This document shows positions 11,764 through 23,399 of a stretch of DNA of 64,000 nucleotides, piece after piece. Position 1 is the stretch's first letter; each line of letters begins with the position of its first letter. The notes beneath the pieces are model-generated. The model did no database searches. It worked only from the letters and a program-made list of their open reading frames with translations, and was not told where the DNA came from. This DNA comes from Argopecten irradians (lineage: Eukaryota; Mollusca; Bivalvia; Pectinida; Pectinidae): NCBI RefSeq assembly GCF_041381155.1, contig NC_091142.1:9109340-9173339 (forward strand). The letters are read 5' to 3'. Made by a program: the position numbers and the translations under genes.

Positions 11764-14700
11764 TCACTCGTATAATTCTTGGTGCCCATGAATACCTACC
11801 TTATAGGCGTCGTCACCGACAACATTGAGGTACTTCTTTTCTCTGTACACATCCTTGGCCTTCAGTACATACAGTACGACAAGGTCACATAAAATGGTGG
11901 CCTACAATAAAGACAAAACTCTGTCAAAAATCACCATAATAATCAGCACCAGAAAAACAACCAATTACTGTATAATGATAATTTCCAATCACTTGACCAC
12001 AGGCTTTTGACTCTGAAAATATGTGTAATATGTGAATACCACTATTATGTGTAACACTGGTAGTGGTGTCTGTATATCTATATAGAGTCAAATCCCTGTG
12101 ACTCAACTGTCTAATCTTAGTGAGAAACAACAGTTTGAAACTGAATTTATCTTTAAATGATAAAATATTGATAAAATGCTGTGGTAATTAAGAAATATAC
12201 TCTTTATCTTTTAAGTGAACTGATTCAGAAGAAATGTGCCAGTCACAATATACTTACCACCGCCAGAAGTCCTAGACCACTGCCGATGTTGAGTAGGAGA
12301 GGTACAACATTGAACTTTCCCGCCTGCCCTATCACTGTTACTATATACTTAATACCAAACGCCTTATATAGTGTCCTTACTTCTCTTCCATCAGGGTCTC
12401 GGTAAAACTTGGCATACCTGTAGGTTACAATGTGAAAAAAACATCAATTTACCTAATACAATGTATGTACACTTTCACAACTAAATAGTTAGATTTTTTA
12501 AACAACTATATATTTCATCTGATAGCTTATTAGCCCCTGGTTACCTAAACACCTTAGATATAGATAAGTTGTCTAGCCTCAAATGAAGTTAACCCTTTAG
12601 ATATAGAAAGGTTGGCGCTGCCTAGCCTCACTCTGATATTGTGTAACCCCTAGTTACCTGAAGTTGAACTGCTAAGATATAGAGAGGTTGTCGCTGTCTA
12701 GCCTCACTTTGATAATGTGAAGCTCCTGATTTACCTGAAATTGAACCCCTTAGATATAGAGAGGTCTGTGCTGTCTAGCCTCACTCTGACATTGGGTAGC
12801 CCCTGATTACCTGAAATTGAACCCCTGAGATAAAGAGAAGTCGGCGCTGTCTAGCCTCCTGAATGTATATTCAGGTACGCAATCTTCAAGTGACTTGTCC
12901 AGATTGCAGTCCCAGTCGATGATTATCTGCATCACACCACCCTGTAAACAATAAGGTTGTATCCTTCAGGCTAAACAATATTATGTTTTATCGTTAATTA
13001 ACTTGAGTAAACAACAGCCCAATTAAAGGGTACTAATCACTCACATGGTAATTATCACCAAGAATGTTTCTAGGTGATAATAATAAAAAAAATATTTCTG
13101 GCCAATTTTGATTACAACCCATGAAGAACTAATTTACAGGATTCACCTCTATTTCCCCTATTGGGCCCCGCCCCTCCTGTCCCAAACTCTGTTTGAAACC
13201 CTTCCCCAATGATATTTCTAGCCAAATATGGTTACAATCCAAGTAGAACTATAGGGCTAGTATCGATTTAAAGGAAATGTTGACGGATGAACGAAGGACG
13301 AATGGACAGCAGACAACAGATGCCATGCCATGACATAAGCTCATCGGCTCATTGGCTAAAAATAGTCATCTTTCAGGGTTCATTAGGCATTAAATTTTTT
13401 TTTATATTTTTCCAACTCTCAGAATGCCAAGTTTATAAGTAAATTGATTGTGAGTAGTCTAAAGGAATACTGCACCCTTGCAAACATTTAATTTTATACT
13501 TTAATAATTATCAAGCTAATTACAAAGATAAATCTATACAGTCAAGATTGATACTAATGCAAGTTTCATTTCAAATTAAGACACAGACTCAATTATAACA
13601 TTATATTATCTTAATTCAGTCACAGACTCAAAAATAAATTCATCTGTGAATTAAGACGTAGACTGAACAGTAACTTTATCCTATTTTAAAAGAAGCAGAT
13701 TCACTTCATTTTCGCATTCACCCCCCCCCCCCCCCCCCCATAAAATGAACTAGTAAATAATTTACCGATCCACTCATGTTTTTGTAGTCTTCTCCAGCAA
13801 AACGTACAACATCACCAAGAATAAAAATTGGACAGAATTTTTTGACAGGATCAAAAGGGTCAAATCTGCAGGTCTTAAGTTCGTCGTCGGTTTGGACCCC
13901 CAGAATGTTCCGTCTACAATATAACAAGAGAAGGCAGCCTGCTCTTATAGTGTGATCAGAATACAGAGGATTCGAAAAGGCGAAGGTGACATTTCGCACC
14001 CCCGTTTGACCCCTACATACAAAATGAACGATTCATTAAAAGCAGGTTCTCCTAATACATTGGTTAGATATCGTAAATATTTCATGTCTTTCTTTTGAAA
14101 AGATAATATAAACATATTTTCAGTTAAAATTTTTTTTTTTTAGTTATTTATCACAAAAAAAAATATGTTCTTGGTGCAAAAAAAGTTCTGACTGTAGACA
14201 TTTCTTAACATTATCAAATTCCCCAAGATCAGCATTAAGTAAAACATGAAATATTAATAGGACCAGTGAATATATTCCATTTCATATTTCATGGTGTTAG
14301 AATAATTAAAAAAAATTTGTTTTCATATGAGTTAATGAAGAACTAGACACAAAGACATAACAAAAGTTATTTTGAAATTTAAAACCAGAAATATAAAAAT
14401 TGTTCACTAGCCCTGAATCTAACCAACGACTAGAGAAGGAACTAAAGCTTTGTGGTGTTGCTGGATGGCTGGAGTGGACTTCAAATAGCACTAGTGGTGC
14501 GGCATCCATATTGACTGACAGACATGAAAAGTATTTATACTATCGTGAAAGGAGTGACTACAGTTAACTATAACAGTCTAAATTGTAAAGGTAAACAAAA
14601 ATTAATTCTGTCAACATGGAGGATTTTTTTTTTATTATATATTTTAAACTTGATGTTATCATTCGTTCTTTATGATGATAACCAACTTATTTTTGCGAAA

Positions 14701-17700
14701 AGTAATCGCCGCGAAAAATGTTCTTAGCAACAATAAAATTGAATCGTTTGACTCTTTAATTGAAAATGAGATTTATTCATGTATCACGTGATACCTGATA
14801 ATGTTCGACAATGTGTGGGACTATTTTTTCTATTGGTGATGGAATGATGTCAAAAGATGATCTCCAGTGCTAACGTTGTTTCAGCGGGAAGATTACAAAT
14901 AGTTTTGTTCCATCACCTCTAGAGATACTAGTCCCACAAAAACGGTATCAGGTATCGCGTAGTACATGAATTAGACTCATCAATACAGTGTGAAAATGGC
15001 GTTCTGCATGAAAACATGAATTTAGTCGCCTTGATAATAAGCTGCTGTTGATAATATATTTCGTAATTTAGAAACATTGTATGCACTGAATTAAATCTTT
15101 GTTATGGCCCATTAAACATTGACCAAATGTATCTTTAAAACTTGATGCAAGTACACAAATTAATACGGATAGTATAAACACATTTCATGGAGTCTGTCAA
15201 CCTGTAATATAACTCTGGTTTTCATTTCGCAATAGAATCTTTCATATTTTGGGTGTGAGACAGGGAATTCCAACCAATTCATGTTTGACAACATAAAAAT
15301 CTTACACATCAGGTTGACATTGTTCTGTCTCACACTGAAACAGGTGAAAGATTCTATAAATGTTGATTATAACGAGATCTGACCCAGATATACCTCGACA
15401 GCCATGTCAGTATAATTATTTCCGCTCCCTTCTACAATGGTGCTAAGCTTAAATATCGGGCAGTCGGCTCGGGATGTTGACTCATATGTGCAGGTTCGGA
15501 GGTATAACGGATCGCCGGCATGCAATGGAAGATTTTGCCTAGTATAGGAATCATAAAATTAACCAAACAGACTGTATTAAAAAAATCAACAACAAAAACA
15601 AAACAAGATCTTTTTGGAGAAAATAAGATAAAGCCCCATTATGCTTTTGTAATATTTTTAATCATGATATAGATTTTTTTTTCTCCAAATTTTTGCCTAG
15701 TGATAAATCTTAGTAATTTTTCTGTGAATTAAACAATTTTACTATTGAATATCTGATACGTAATTATATCTTTTGGACACATTAACAGTGATTTTTTCGA
15801 TGTATAACTTTACAAAACCGGCGAGTAAAACTTAAATTTTCACATGTGAATCACGACATAATAATGCAAAAACATCAGATTTTGGTTTTCGTTCACGGAT
15901 AAGTCGCACTTGTGTATAGGTCGCACTCACGATTTTCAGAGAAAAAAAGTCGCAACTTAAAATCCGGAAAATACGGTACTGATCTTTTAAGACAACCACA
16001 GTAACTTGTTCCATTTTTGTTCATTTTCAAATATGCATTTTCGTAGAAATTGTGAATATATGTAAACAAAACCAAGTGATGATAAATTCATTATGAAAAA
16101 TTATACTTAGCATGTACAATTTCCACTTAACATGTCAAAACATAATGGGACTTTGAAGCATAAACCAATTGAAAACAAACAAATGACAGCAAAATTTACC
16201 CAATCCATCTATAGCTGTCTATCCTGGCAACTGCCCCACATGGGATTTGAACTCCTGACCCAGAGGCTAGTGGTAACATGTTTGGACAACTTAATCACTC
16301 AGCTACCGAGGCCCCCAATAGTATCAGTATGCATTTAACAAACATGATCAATTATAGAGTTTAAGCTGATACATACCTCTTGATTTTGTAATAAGGAAAT
16401 TCTATGTTGTTCTTTATGAAAACAGTAAAATCTTTCGACTGGAGTAATACTGGAGGATTAGGTCTGAAATTAAGTAAAAATAAACTGATAATTGTAATAC
16501 ACCTTTATGTTATACTGTTAACCAGAAACATATATACATAGAGATTGGCAACTCCGCCCTTTTTACGATCAGCAGATGTACCTCTGTATGTGCTTAGGTT
16601 TTTTAGATAAACTTTTAATTGGTTAAATACAACAGAATAACTTTGATATGTCATAAAAGATCAGTAATTTTCAGATGGCGTGAGTACGATTTTGGATAAA
16701 AAAATAATATTTTAACATGTATATTAATAAAACAAAATGCACTTCCGGTTTTGAATGTCTGATTTTCGAAAAATCAGGTAAAATTGCTGATTTTCATCCT
16801 TTCAAAAATCATATTAAATAACATCAATCGGGAAAACTGGTCACATCAAACCATGATATAATGTTTAAACTTTGTGTTGATGCAAAAATATCATGTTTAA
16901 AAGAATACACTTAAAAGTAGTTAGCCAAGGGAAAATGCCTATAAACCGGAGGTGCCGCTGCCTGTCAACAAAGACAAAGAAGGAGTTTCCAATCTCTATG
17001 TATATATGTCTGTGTTAACATACTTATTTTAGTGGTAGTTTTATTTTAGCGCTTTCCACGCTTCTTTGAAGTGCTAATTCATGTACAGTGCTAAATTTTA
17101 TAAAAGTGTATTTCTTGTATTGAACCAACACATTGCATAAATTCTTATCCACACTAATTAATCATAATTTACTTTTTTGCATTTGCGCTTAAATTTCATT
17201 GCATAAAAATAAGTATTTTACAGTAACTCTGATCAATTTTCTAGCATGCAATCTGTTAAAACACACAAAAAAATTTGTTATATAAACAATAAATTTAAGC
17301 TTTAACTTTGTCAGGATAATTCTATAAATCCTTCACTCAGTGTAATAACTTACACTTTCAAGTCTCCATTTTCTACAGGACACCATGCTCTTATGTCACA
17401 GGTATTTGTTGTAGTGTTACATGTGCCCGTCAGTACACCTGACAAAATAAATCACTCAAAATATAAATCAAAGATACATCTGGCAGAATGACAAAAACAT
17501 CACACAGCTGCTGATTTTCGCAAAGTCAAAATTTTCTCAATTTTTACTTAATATGAGAAAATGCATTTTCAGTAATATACTAGGGTATTAAAACAAATAA
17601 GTGCCCACATCCATCTATATATATATATCTATATATAACTTCCCCTCCCCCTTTTTCAGGCTTCAATTTCAATTTAATACTTTGAATTAAATGCAAACTG

Positions 17701-20700
17701 AAAATATGAAATCCGATTTACGGTTTACTTTGTAGAATAATTTTATGAAGGGCTAATCCAAATTTGTTTTTATTAAGCGCCCCCCTTATCTTCTTCACCC
17801 TGCAGGGCGCTTATTGGGTTGAATACAGTAAGGTACTTACCGTTACCACTAGGGAGAGATTTCCCGATCATTGGAGCACACGTAGCATCACTTGTACAAC
17901 TAGCACCTTGTACGCCTTTGTCCTGAGGGTAAAAGTTATTTTAATATGATCTTAATTTGCACACAATATAAATGCTTAGGCTGTAAAATTTCTGCATTAG
18001 GGATAAAGTAAAATTTGAAATATTTTGCACTAAGGATAATGTTAAATAAAATTTCTGCACTAGGGATAATGTTATATTCAATATTTCTGCACTAGAGATA
18101 ATTCAAATTTAAAAAAATTGCGCTAGGGATAATGTAAAATTTGAAAATTCTACAATATAGGGATAATGTAAAATTTGAAAATTCTAAAATTCTACAACGG
18201 TATAATGTAAAATTTGAAATTTCTAAAATTCTCCACTGGTATAATGTAAAATCTGAAAATTCTACTCTGGGAATACAGGAATAATGTAAAATTTGAAAAT
18301 TCTGCATAGAGCAAGATAAAAAGGTATGTTGTAAGTAAGTAACATTTTACATTGTAACAGGAATGGAAAAATATAATTTAATGGAAAAGTTGACACCAAC
18401 AGGACAACGCAATACGACATAATGATTTATCTCTGTTTACCACTATTGAGCCCTGCCCTCCTGTCACAAGGGGGCAAGAGCCAAAATTTACACAAACTCA
18501 GTTACATCAGAATGGCGGCCATTTATAATATACCAAAACTAAATCATGACATAGATTGGCACCCCTGTTAAATGACTCATTCTGCACTCCATAAACTATA
18601 GACTTATGGAAGATTTAATTTTGTTGAACACATACCTCTGGACAAATACCCTGTGTCTGATTTGGGGTCACAATCAGGTTTGTTATCACAAAGAAGGCAT
18701 TGTTCTCCTGAAAAAGAATTTTCATCTTTAATTGGTGAATTAAAATAACAGAGTAACAAAACTGATAATGGGACTAATTCCTGTATCATGTGATACCCGA
18801 TAACGTTTGCGCAGGACTAGTATCTCTAGAGGTGATCGAACAAAACTATTTGTAATCTTCCTGCTGAAACACTGCTAGCACAGGATATCAACTTTTGACG
18901 TCATTCCATCACAAATAGAAACAATAGTCCTGCACAAACGTTATCGGGTATCACATGGTATGTGAATCATTCTGATTAAATTATCGCATTTCATATTGTT
19001 ATTTTTTTCTTCTGGATGATGATTTTGTTTTTACATACTATATAATAACTCATACACCCCTGAAATTCATAACAGACTGGTCTAGTCTTTGATTCAGAAG
19101 AGTCTAAATGTGTCTTTAGGGGTGAATGAGTTATATGCACTTGCAAGTAAGTAAATAATTGTGATATCATGTATTAATCAGACAAAGATCATACCCGGTA
19201 TTTAAAACAAAATGTGAATTTTGTATAAGAAAATGTCAAAATCTGTTAGTTTTGATTTTCAATATACCAAAACTAGGTGGGTAAAGTATGATTACCATCA
19301 TATTTTGACGTGATTTTTGTGATGTAAAACATATAGAGCTGTTATCATATATCGGCATCGTGATATATCACGATTGTAGAGAAGAGACAACGATATCGTT
19401 AAAAAAACTTATATCTACGATATCGTCGTCAGCCGTAACCCATCATGTGTTAGTTGGAAAGGAAACAAAAACATTGCACTGTCGGACACGGACAGAATCT
19501 GATTGACTTGTAAACAAACATCTAATTAAAAGTATAACAAATAAATGTTTGTTTTGATGAATGTTTCACTTTATTTATTTACAAATTTCACTCTTTATTG
19601 TACTTTCATGATTGGTCCCCCAAACATGACTTATATTTCCATAAATTCCTTTTATATTTTACTCGGCAAAAATCGCGATATTATCGTGACGATATCGTCA
19701 AATTTTGACGATATCGCGAAATTTTGACGATATCGCGATGCGCATTTTCTCTACGATAACAGCTCTAAAAACATACATATTAGCCTGTACAGACCTGGGG
19801 AGGAACGACGTAGTCAGCCACGTCCCACAAGGAATCCTCTAAGTTAGGCACTTCTGATCCGTTTAAAAACGCTACACCCTTCACTTTAGTTGTTACAGCA
19901 CTCTGAATGGTGTCAAACTTTTGGTATCCTTTCTTGAAAATGATGGCAAACCTGGAACATTTTAACATGTTTAGAATGTATATCAACTATCATATTTTCT
20001 AGCACTTATTCCCTATATATACGCTCCTCCCCTCTTCTGGAGAAGTTCAAGTTACCAGTATATAAAAGCACCCCCTCACACCTTTAAACCTGTAACTAGT
20101 AAGTTATAGATTGTATCTTAATACATAGAAAGATCCCAGAGGGATTTTAGCTCCCACTAAAGAAAGATCTATGTCTGACAATGGAAAGACGGATCTTTTC
20201 CCTGCTTTTCAAACATTTTCAAACATACTACTGTAAACATAAAATTTGAGACAAATCCTTTCAGTACTTTTTGAGAAACAACGCTGAAATCCAAGATGGC
20301 AGCCGGTTGGCCATCTTGTTGAACGATCACTTACAAAATGCAATATGCACAACTAGGGCCATAGGGGAACCTACATATGAAATTTTAGACAGATCCCTTT
20401 AATACTTTCTGAGAAATAGCAGTAACAAACTCTAACTTGTTCACCGATCAGTTACAAAATGTAATATGCACAACTAGGGCCCTAAGGGAACCTACATATG
20501 GAATTTGAGAACGATCCCTTAAGCACTTTCTGAGAAATAGCGATAACAAACTTTAACTATCAAAATCCAAGATGGTTGCCTGGTGGCCATCTTGTTGACA
20601 GATCGGTCCCAAAATGCAATATGCACAACTATCAAAATCCAAGATGGCTGCCTTGAGGCCATCTTGTTGACCGATAAGTCCAAAAATGCAATATGCACAA

Positions 20701-23338
20701 CTAGGGCTCCAGGGGAACCTACATATGAAATTTGAGAATGATCCCTTCAGTGCTTTCCGAGAAATAGCGATAACAAGAATTGTTAACGGACAGACGGACG
20801 GAAGGACAGAAGGAAGGACGGACCACGGACCAAAAGCAATTTGAATAGCCCACCATCTGATGATGGTGGGCTTAAAATGTACATACTACCATGAAATATC
20901 AAGTATTTGATAGCAGCATATTACACAGACTATTAGTCAGACAGATGTCCTTCACCTTCTAATAAGTGTGTAGATTAATACATCTCTACATGTACATAGG
21001 ATTGGTGCATACAACTATCCATAAGCTCTGTTACATATTAATGTAGTACACATACATATTGTTGCGTCAGCAGTGCTCCAGATAATTTTTTGAGGGATGG
21101 GTAATTGTACTCACACTTAAGAAAGAGAGGGGTACAACTTTGACTTCTTTGCAAACCCAAAACTGAAGCAATCAATGATAAACTAGCAATTGTGCAATTA
21201 TCTATCTGAATTAAGGACACAAATTACCTAGCCTCTTAAAAATAATTGAAATTAACCTGATTTTACTATTTTTCTTCTGATTTTATTTCTAGATGTAAGT
21301 GCTCATACTAATTGGATTGGGTAATAACAAGCATTGTATGAGTAATTTGTTCACTCATTCAATTTTGAAGGGTTTTCAAAGAGTATTTTACCTGTGTATC
21401 TTAACTGGAGCACTGCAGCGGGAAAGATATTACAGCAATATGATGAAATATTGAATATTTTCCCTCCTAAACAAAAATCTGGCGAATAGCAACTATTTGT
21501 TTAACATTTCTACACTAGAGCACATGATTGTAATTTGTTACTAAAAAATTCTATATTTTCTAATGATTCAACTTCAGATATAAATTGAGTAGCAGAGTAT
21601 ACATAAGATAAATTTTCCATTTCAAGCCTTAAATTTCCTAAAATTAATGTTACAGGAACTTCAAAATTATCTCTATATACATGTATATATATATATATAT
21701 CCTATTTTTTATGAACAACTTAGTTGGTTTAAGACATTAAACATTTGTGTATCTGTTTCAGAAAAGTACATACATGTACATGTTGATTGTACACTGAAGA
21801 CAAATAATCATATTCAATATTCTGTATTTCATGTTTTATTTTTTCCCACATCTTGGTTGTCTCACATTTTCCTAAATTCAAAGTCACAGGCCTCATTACC
21901 AACGTAGTGCAAAGAACCCTGATTATATAGCATCCCCATGGATAAAATTTAATTTTTGAGCCACTCTACATTTTTGGTAAGTTAGTAAAATTTCAACTAG
22001 CCAAATTAGAATCTTGCTTGCCACTTTGAAAGTGAAATCAAAAGTAACCAAATTCAACAATATTTATCATATTTATTTATTGTATTGTAACATTTTTAGT
22101 GTCACTGTAGTGTAGTCAGGGTTCTCGTTAAAAGCCTGTTGCCGACTAAAACAGCCGTCTATTTCCTTGTTTACAACCGGCTATTTTTGTCAGAAATAAA
22201 TATTGGCCACCATGGGGGCCTGCCCCCAACCACTTATTATTAATTTTCAACCATGCATCTATTAAAAAAACTTAGCGAGAACCCTGGTAGTGTAACAAGC
22301 TTTTATTTTCAGAAAGTGGCAGTTTGTGCAAATAAAAAACTAGCAACATATGATAAAAGTGTCTAAGTTCACATAATAAACAGCAGGATTATTAATCTTA
22401 TAAGTTGACTAAATGACATGAAATTAGTCACTGTCTCGGTCGATATGGTACAGTGTTTGGAATATGTATATTAAGAATGATGAATGATGCACCTGCTCAC
22501 CAAAAATTGCAACTTGAACAATATGCTTTTTAGACTTGCCACTTCAAAATCAACTGGCATTTACCCCAATCCCCCATAACATACTTGATACTCCAGGGGT
22601 TACAATCACCAATGTAATATCCACCCCAGCCAGACTACCTCATAGTAAAACTGGAGGCAACTCATGAGAAAAAATCTGAACCAATCACAGGCCTGCAATC
22701 ATTTCCCTTGAAGACAACAGAGAGAGCGGAACCCGACTTCATAGCCATACAGTCAACCTGAACCACTGTCAAGTGTGTACCTATATGGCTCTTTTGATGT
22801 ACATCAATGAGTCATGAATATTATACCTGTTACCTGTTCTGTTTTGTGTCCTCCATTTTTTGTACTTAGAGATACAGATACATAGTCCAGGGGTGGATAT
22901 AATGTAAGTTACAGTAAACCTGGAGTATCGAGGATGCCCCATAAGAGTTCTGACAGTTATCGTCAGCAGAATGGAGTGAAGGCAGAGTACATTGTACAAA
23001 ACGTATGCTGCATAATGTATGATAATATTGGCATTCATTCTGAGAATCGACATGTACATATAACATTATAGTCAGTAAACTATTTAACGTTAGATATAAA
23101 TACCATAAAAGTTATATAACTTAATAAATTTGTCAATAAACATGCGTCATTTATCACACTCGTAAATCCCATCCCATGTGCTACTTTCGCTTTCGACTTA
23201 CCCTATGATGTAGCCGATGATGACCAGCTGTAGAAATCTGTTTATCACTCCAACTTTCTTGCTTTTGATATGTACAATCTTAGGTGTGTCATATTCAAAG
23301 AAAATGCTTATGGCAGACCGAAAAACATTCTGTGCCAT
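11764..23338 (-). CDS. P2RX: P2X purinoceptor (ATP-gated cation channel), complete, P2X4-like
   Basis: Trimeric plasma-membrane channel opened by extracellular ATP. Exons in gene order: 23338-23202, 19951-19795, 18707-18636, 17922-17841, 17438-17354, 16463-16377, then 15538-15394 (7a) or 13913-13766 (7b), 12941-12811, 12417-12258, 11901-11764. All joins have GT-AG borders and keep frame, giving 397 residues with 7a or 398 with 7b, a usual P2X length. TM1 is near residues 31-51 and TM2 near 334-360. ATP-contact residues are present: the TKVKG lysines (68, 70), the FNFR motif (297-299) and the lysine of YKAFGIKY (317). All ten family cysteines are found. The tail holds the YxxxK motif (YREKK). 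The last exon is read through to TGA at 11764; a good donor at 11800/11799 could instead splice to an unseen exon. An in-frame ATG 20 codons upstream (23398) is less likely than the start chosen, which opens the conserved N-terminus. Confidence 0.93.
12535..12860 (-). repeat. 76-bp minisatellite covering the P2X exon 9 donor site
   Basis: About four copies of a 76-77-bp unit. Copies are marked by CTGAAATTGAACCCC at 12811 and 12735, a variant at 12658 and a degenerate copy near 12580. The first unit is the real 3' end of exon 9 (coding ..RLDSADFSLSQGFNF) plus its donor GTAATC. The other units repeat the exon end and donor inside the following intron. Reading through the true donor gives a stop at once, so the extra copies are not in-frame extensions. 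Confidence 0.8.
13720..13740. repeat. Poly-C tract
   Basis: About 18 consecutive C residues, some 25 bases from the donor of P2X exon 7b. G runs on the transcript side here could influence use of that donor. Confidence 0.8.
13766..13913 (-). CDS. P2X alternative exon 7b (second version of the dorsal-fin segment)
   Basis: A 148-nt exon reading NILGVQTDDELKTCRF, KKFCPIFILGDVV and FAGEDYKNMSGS, with acceptor ttgtag and donor GTAAAT. It matches the same P2X family segment as exon 7a (family pattern: NIL.....YLK.C......CPIF.LG.IV...G..F..MA) and has the same phases, 2 in and 0 out. Spliced after exon 7a it would be read in phase 0 and hit TAA at the thirteenth codon, so the two exons cannot both be used in a functional mRNA. 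The cysteine pair and the LKTC leucine are kept, so it looks functional rather than decayed. Confidence 0.85.
14769..14980. mobile_element. MITE (family B, copy 2) in the intron between P2X exons 7a and 7b
   Basis: Same order as copy 1: ATGTATCACGTGATACCTGA, GGAATGATGTCAAAAGATGA, TTTCAGCGGGAAGATTACAA, then ACGGTATCAGGTATCGCG and CATGAATTAGAC. Confidence 0.8.
15394..15538 (-). CDS. P2X alternative exon 7a (dorsal-fin segment)
   Basis: A 145-nt exon read as QNLPLHAGDPLYLRTC, then ADCPIFKL and ending NNYTDMAVE. It begins in phase 2 after exon 6 (which ends ..YYKIKR) and ends in phase 0 before the GGV.QIIIDWDC exon. It encodes residues 207-255, which in P2X structures cover the dorsal fin with its CxxxxxxxxxC disulfide and the leucine that contacts the nucleotide (LRTC here). 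The acceptor is ctatactag and the donor GTATAT. A possible N-glycosylation site is NYT. It is a paralogue of exon 7b, which lies about 1.5 kb downstream in the gene. Confidence 0.88.
15850..15990. mobile_element. Dispersed-repeat fragment in P2X intron 6
   Basis: GGATAAGTCGCACTTGTGTA, TAGGTCGCACTCACG and CCGGAAAATACGGTA form a pattern resembling a decayed MITE end. The left end was not found. Confidence 0.35.
16205..16320 (-). mobile_element. tRNA-derived SINE head
   Basis: On the minus strand: GGGGGCCTCGGTAGCTGAGT (A box) and GGGTCAGGAGTTCAAATCCC (B box, GTTCAAATC), followed by ATGTGGGGCAGTTGCCAGGA. I recall this order from common bivalve SINEs. It lies in P2X intron 6. Confidence 0.7.
16522..17014. 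mobile_element. Foldback element (family F, copy 1) in P2X intron 5
   Basis: Inverted ends CAGAAACATATATACATAGA and CTATGTATATATGTCTGTG. The element at 53723-54360 is the same one in reverse. Confidence 0.8.
17579..17831. mobile_element. MITE (family E, copy 2, decayed) in P2X intron 4
   Basis: The left end is worn (CTAGGGTATTAAAACAAATA, AGTGCCC). The right end GGGCGCTTATTGGGTTGAAT, ACAGTA matches family E. Confidence 0.6.
17985..18310. repeat. Imperfect tandem repeat of about 32-38 bp in P2X intron 3
   Basis: Around nine copies of AGGGATAATGTAAAATTTGA followed by AAATTCTAC-like text, with length differences between copies. Confidence 0.7.
18770..18973. mobile_element. MITE (family B, copy 3, inverted) in P2X intron 2
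   Basis: The same element in reverse orientation: TTGTAATCTTCCTGCTGAAA and GACGTCATTCCATCACAAAT are complements of the copy 1 and 2 interior. Ends GGGACTAATTCCTGTATCAT and ATCACATGGTATGTGAATC. Confidence 0.8.
19334..19767. mobile_element. hAT-like non-autonomous element, 434 bp, with exact target duplication
   Basis: Ends TAGAGCTGTTATC and GATAACAGCTCTA. The flanks are AAAACATA on both sides (19326-19333 and 19768-19775), a perfect 8-bp duplication as made by hAT transposases. The interior is rich in CGATATCG motifs. It lies in P2X intron 2. Confidence 0.85.
20126..20876. mobile_element. Dispersed repeat with internal repeats in P2X intron 1-2 region
   Basis: Lies upstream of P2X exon 2 (in intron 1). 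It contains four runs of CAAGATGG / GGCCATCTTGTTGA, repeats of TGCAATATGCACAACTAGGG and GGGAACCTACATATG, a GGACAGACGGACGGAAGGAC stretch, and ends with the hairpin CCCACCATC TGATGATGGTGGG. I have the impression this ending is common in bivalve genomes; the class is not determined. Confidence 0.55.
22115..22286. mobile_element. hAT-like MITE, about 172 bp
   Basis: Inverted ends CAGGGTTCTCGTTAA and TTAGCGAGAACCCTG, flanked by GTAGTGTA at 22107-22114 and 22287-22294 (two extra bases lie between the left copy and the CAGGG end). It sits in P2X intron 1. Confidence 0.75.
22582..22937. mobile_element. Foldback element (family G, copy 2) in P2X intron 1
   Basis: ACTCCAGGGGTTACAATCAC on the left and CCTGGAGTATCGAGGATG on the right, with ATATCCACCCCAGCCAGACT pairing with CCAGGGGTGGATATAATG, as in the copy at 1429. 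Confidence 0.75.
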
Positions 23339-23399
23339 CTCGCTTAACAACGATACGACACCGATCCTCAAAAGATAATGGTAGCAAATATGCGTCACA

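Noticed and set aside
16205..16320. tRNA gene
   Set aside because: A and B boxes are present on the minus strand, but the spacing and flanks do not fold as a tRNA and the following sequence is SINE-like.
23339..23398. Upstream in-frame ATG as the P2X start
   Set aside because: It would add 20 residues with no match to the P2X N-terminus; the family's short N-terminal tail fits the ATG at 23338.
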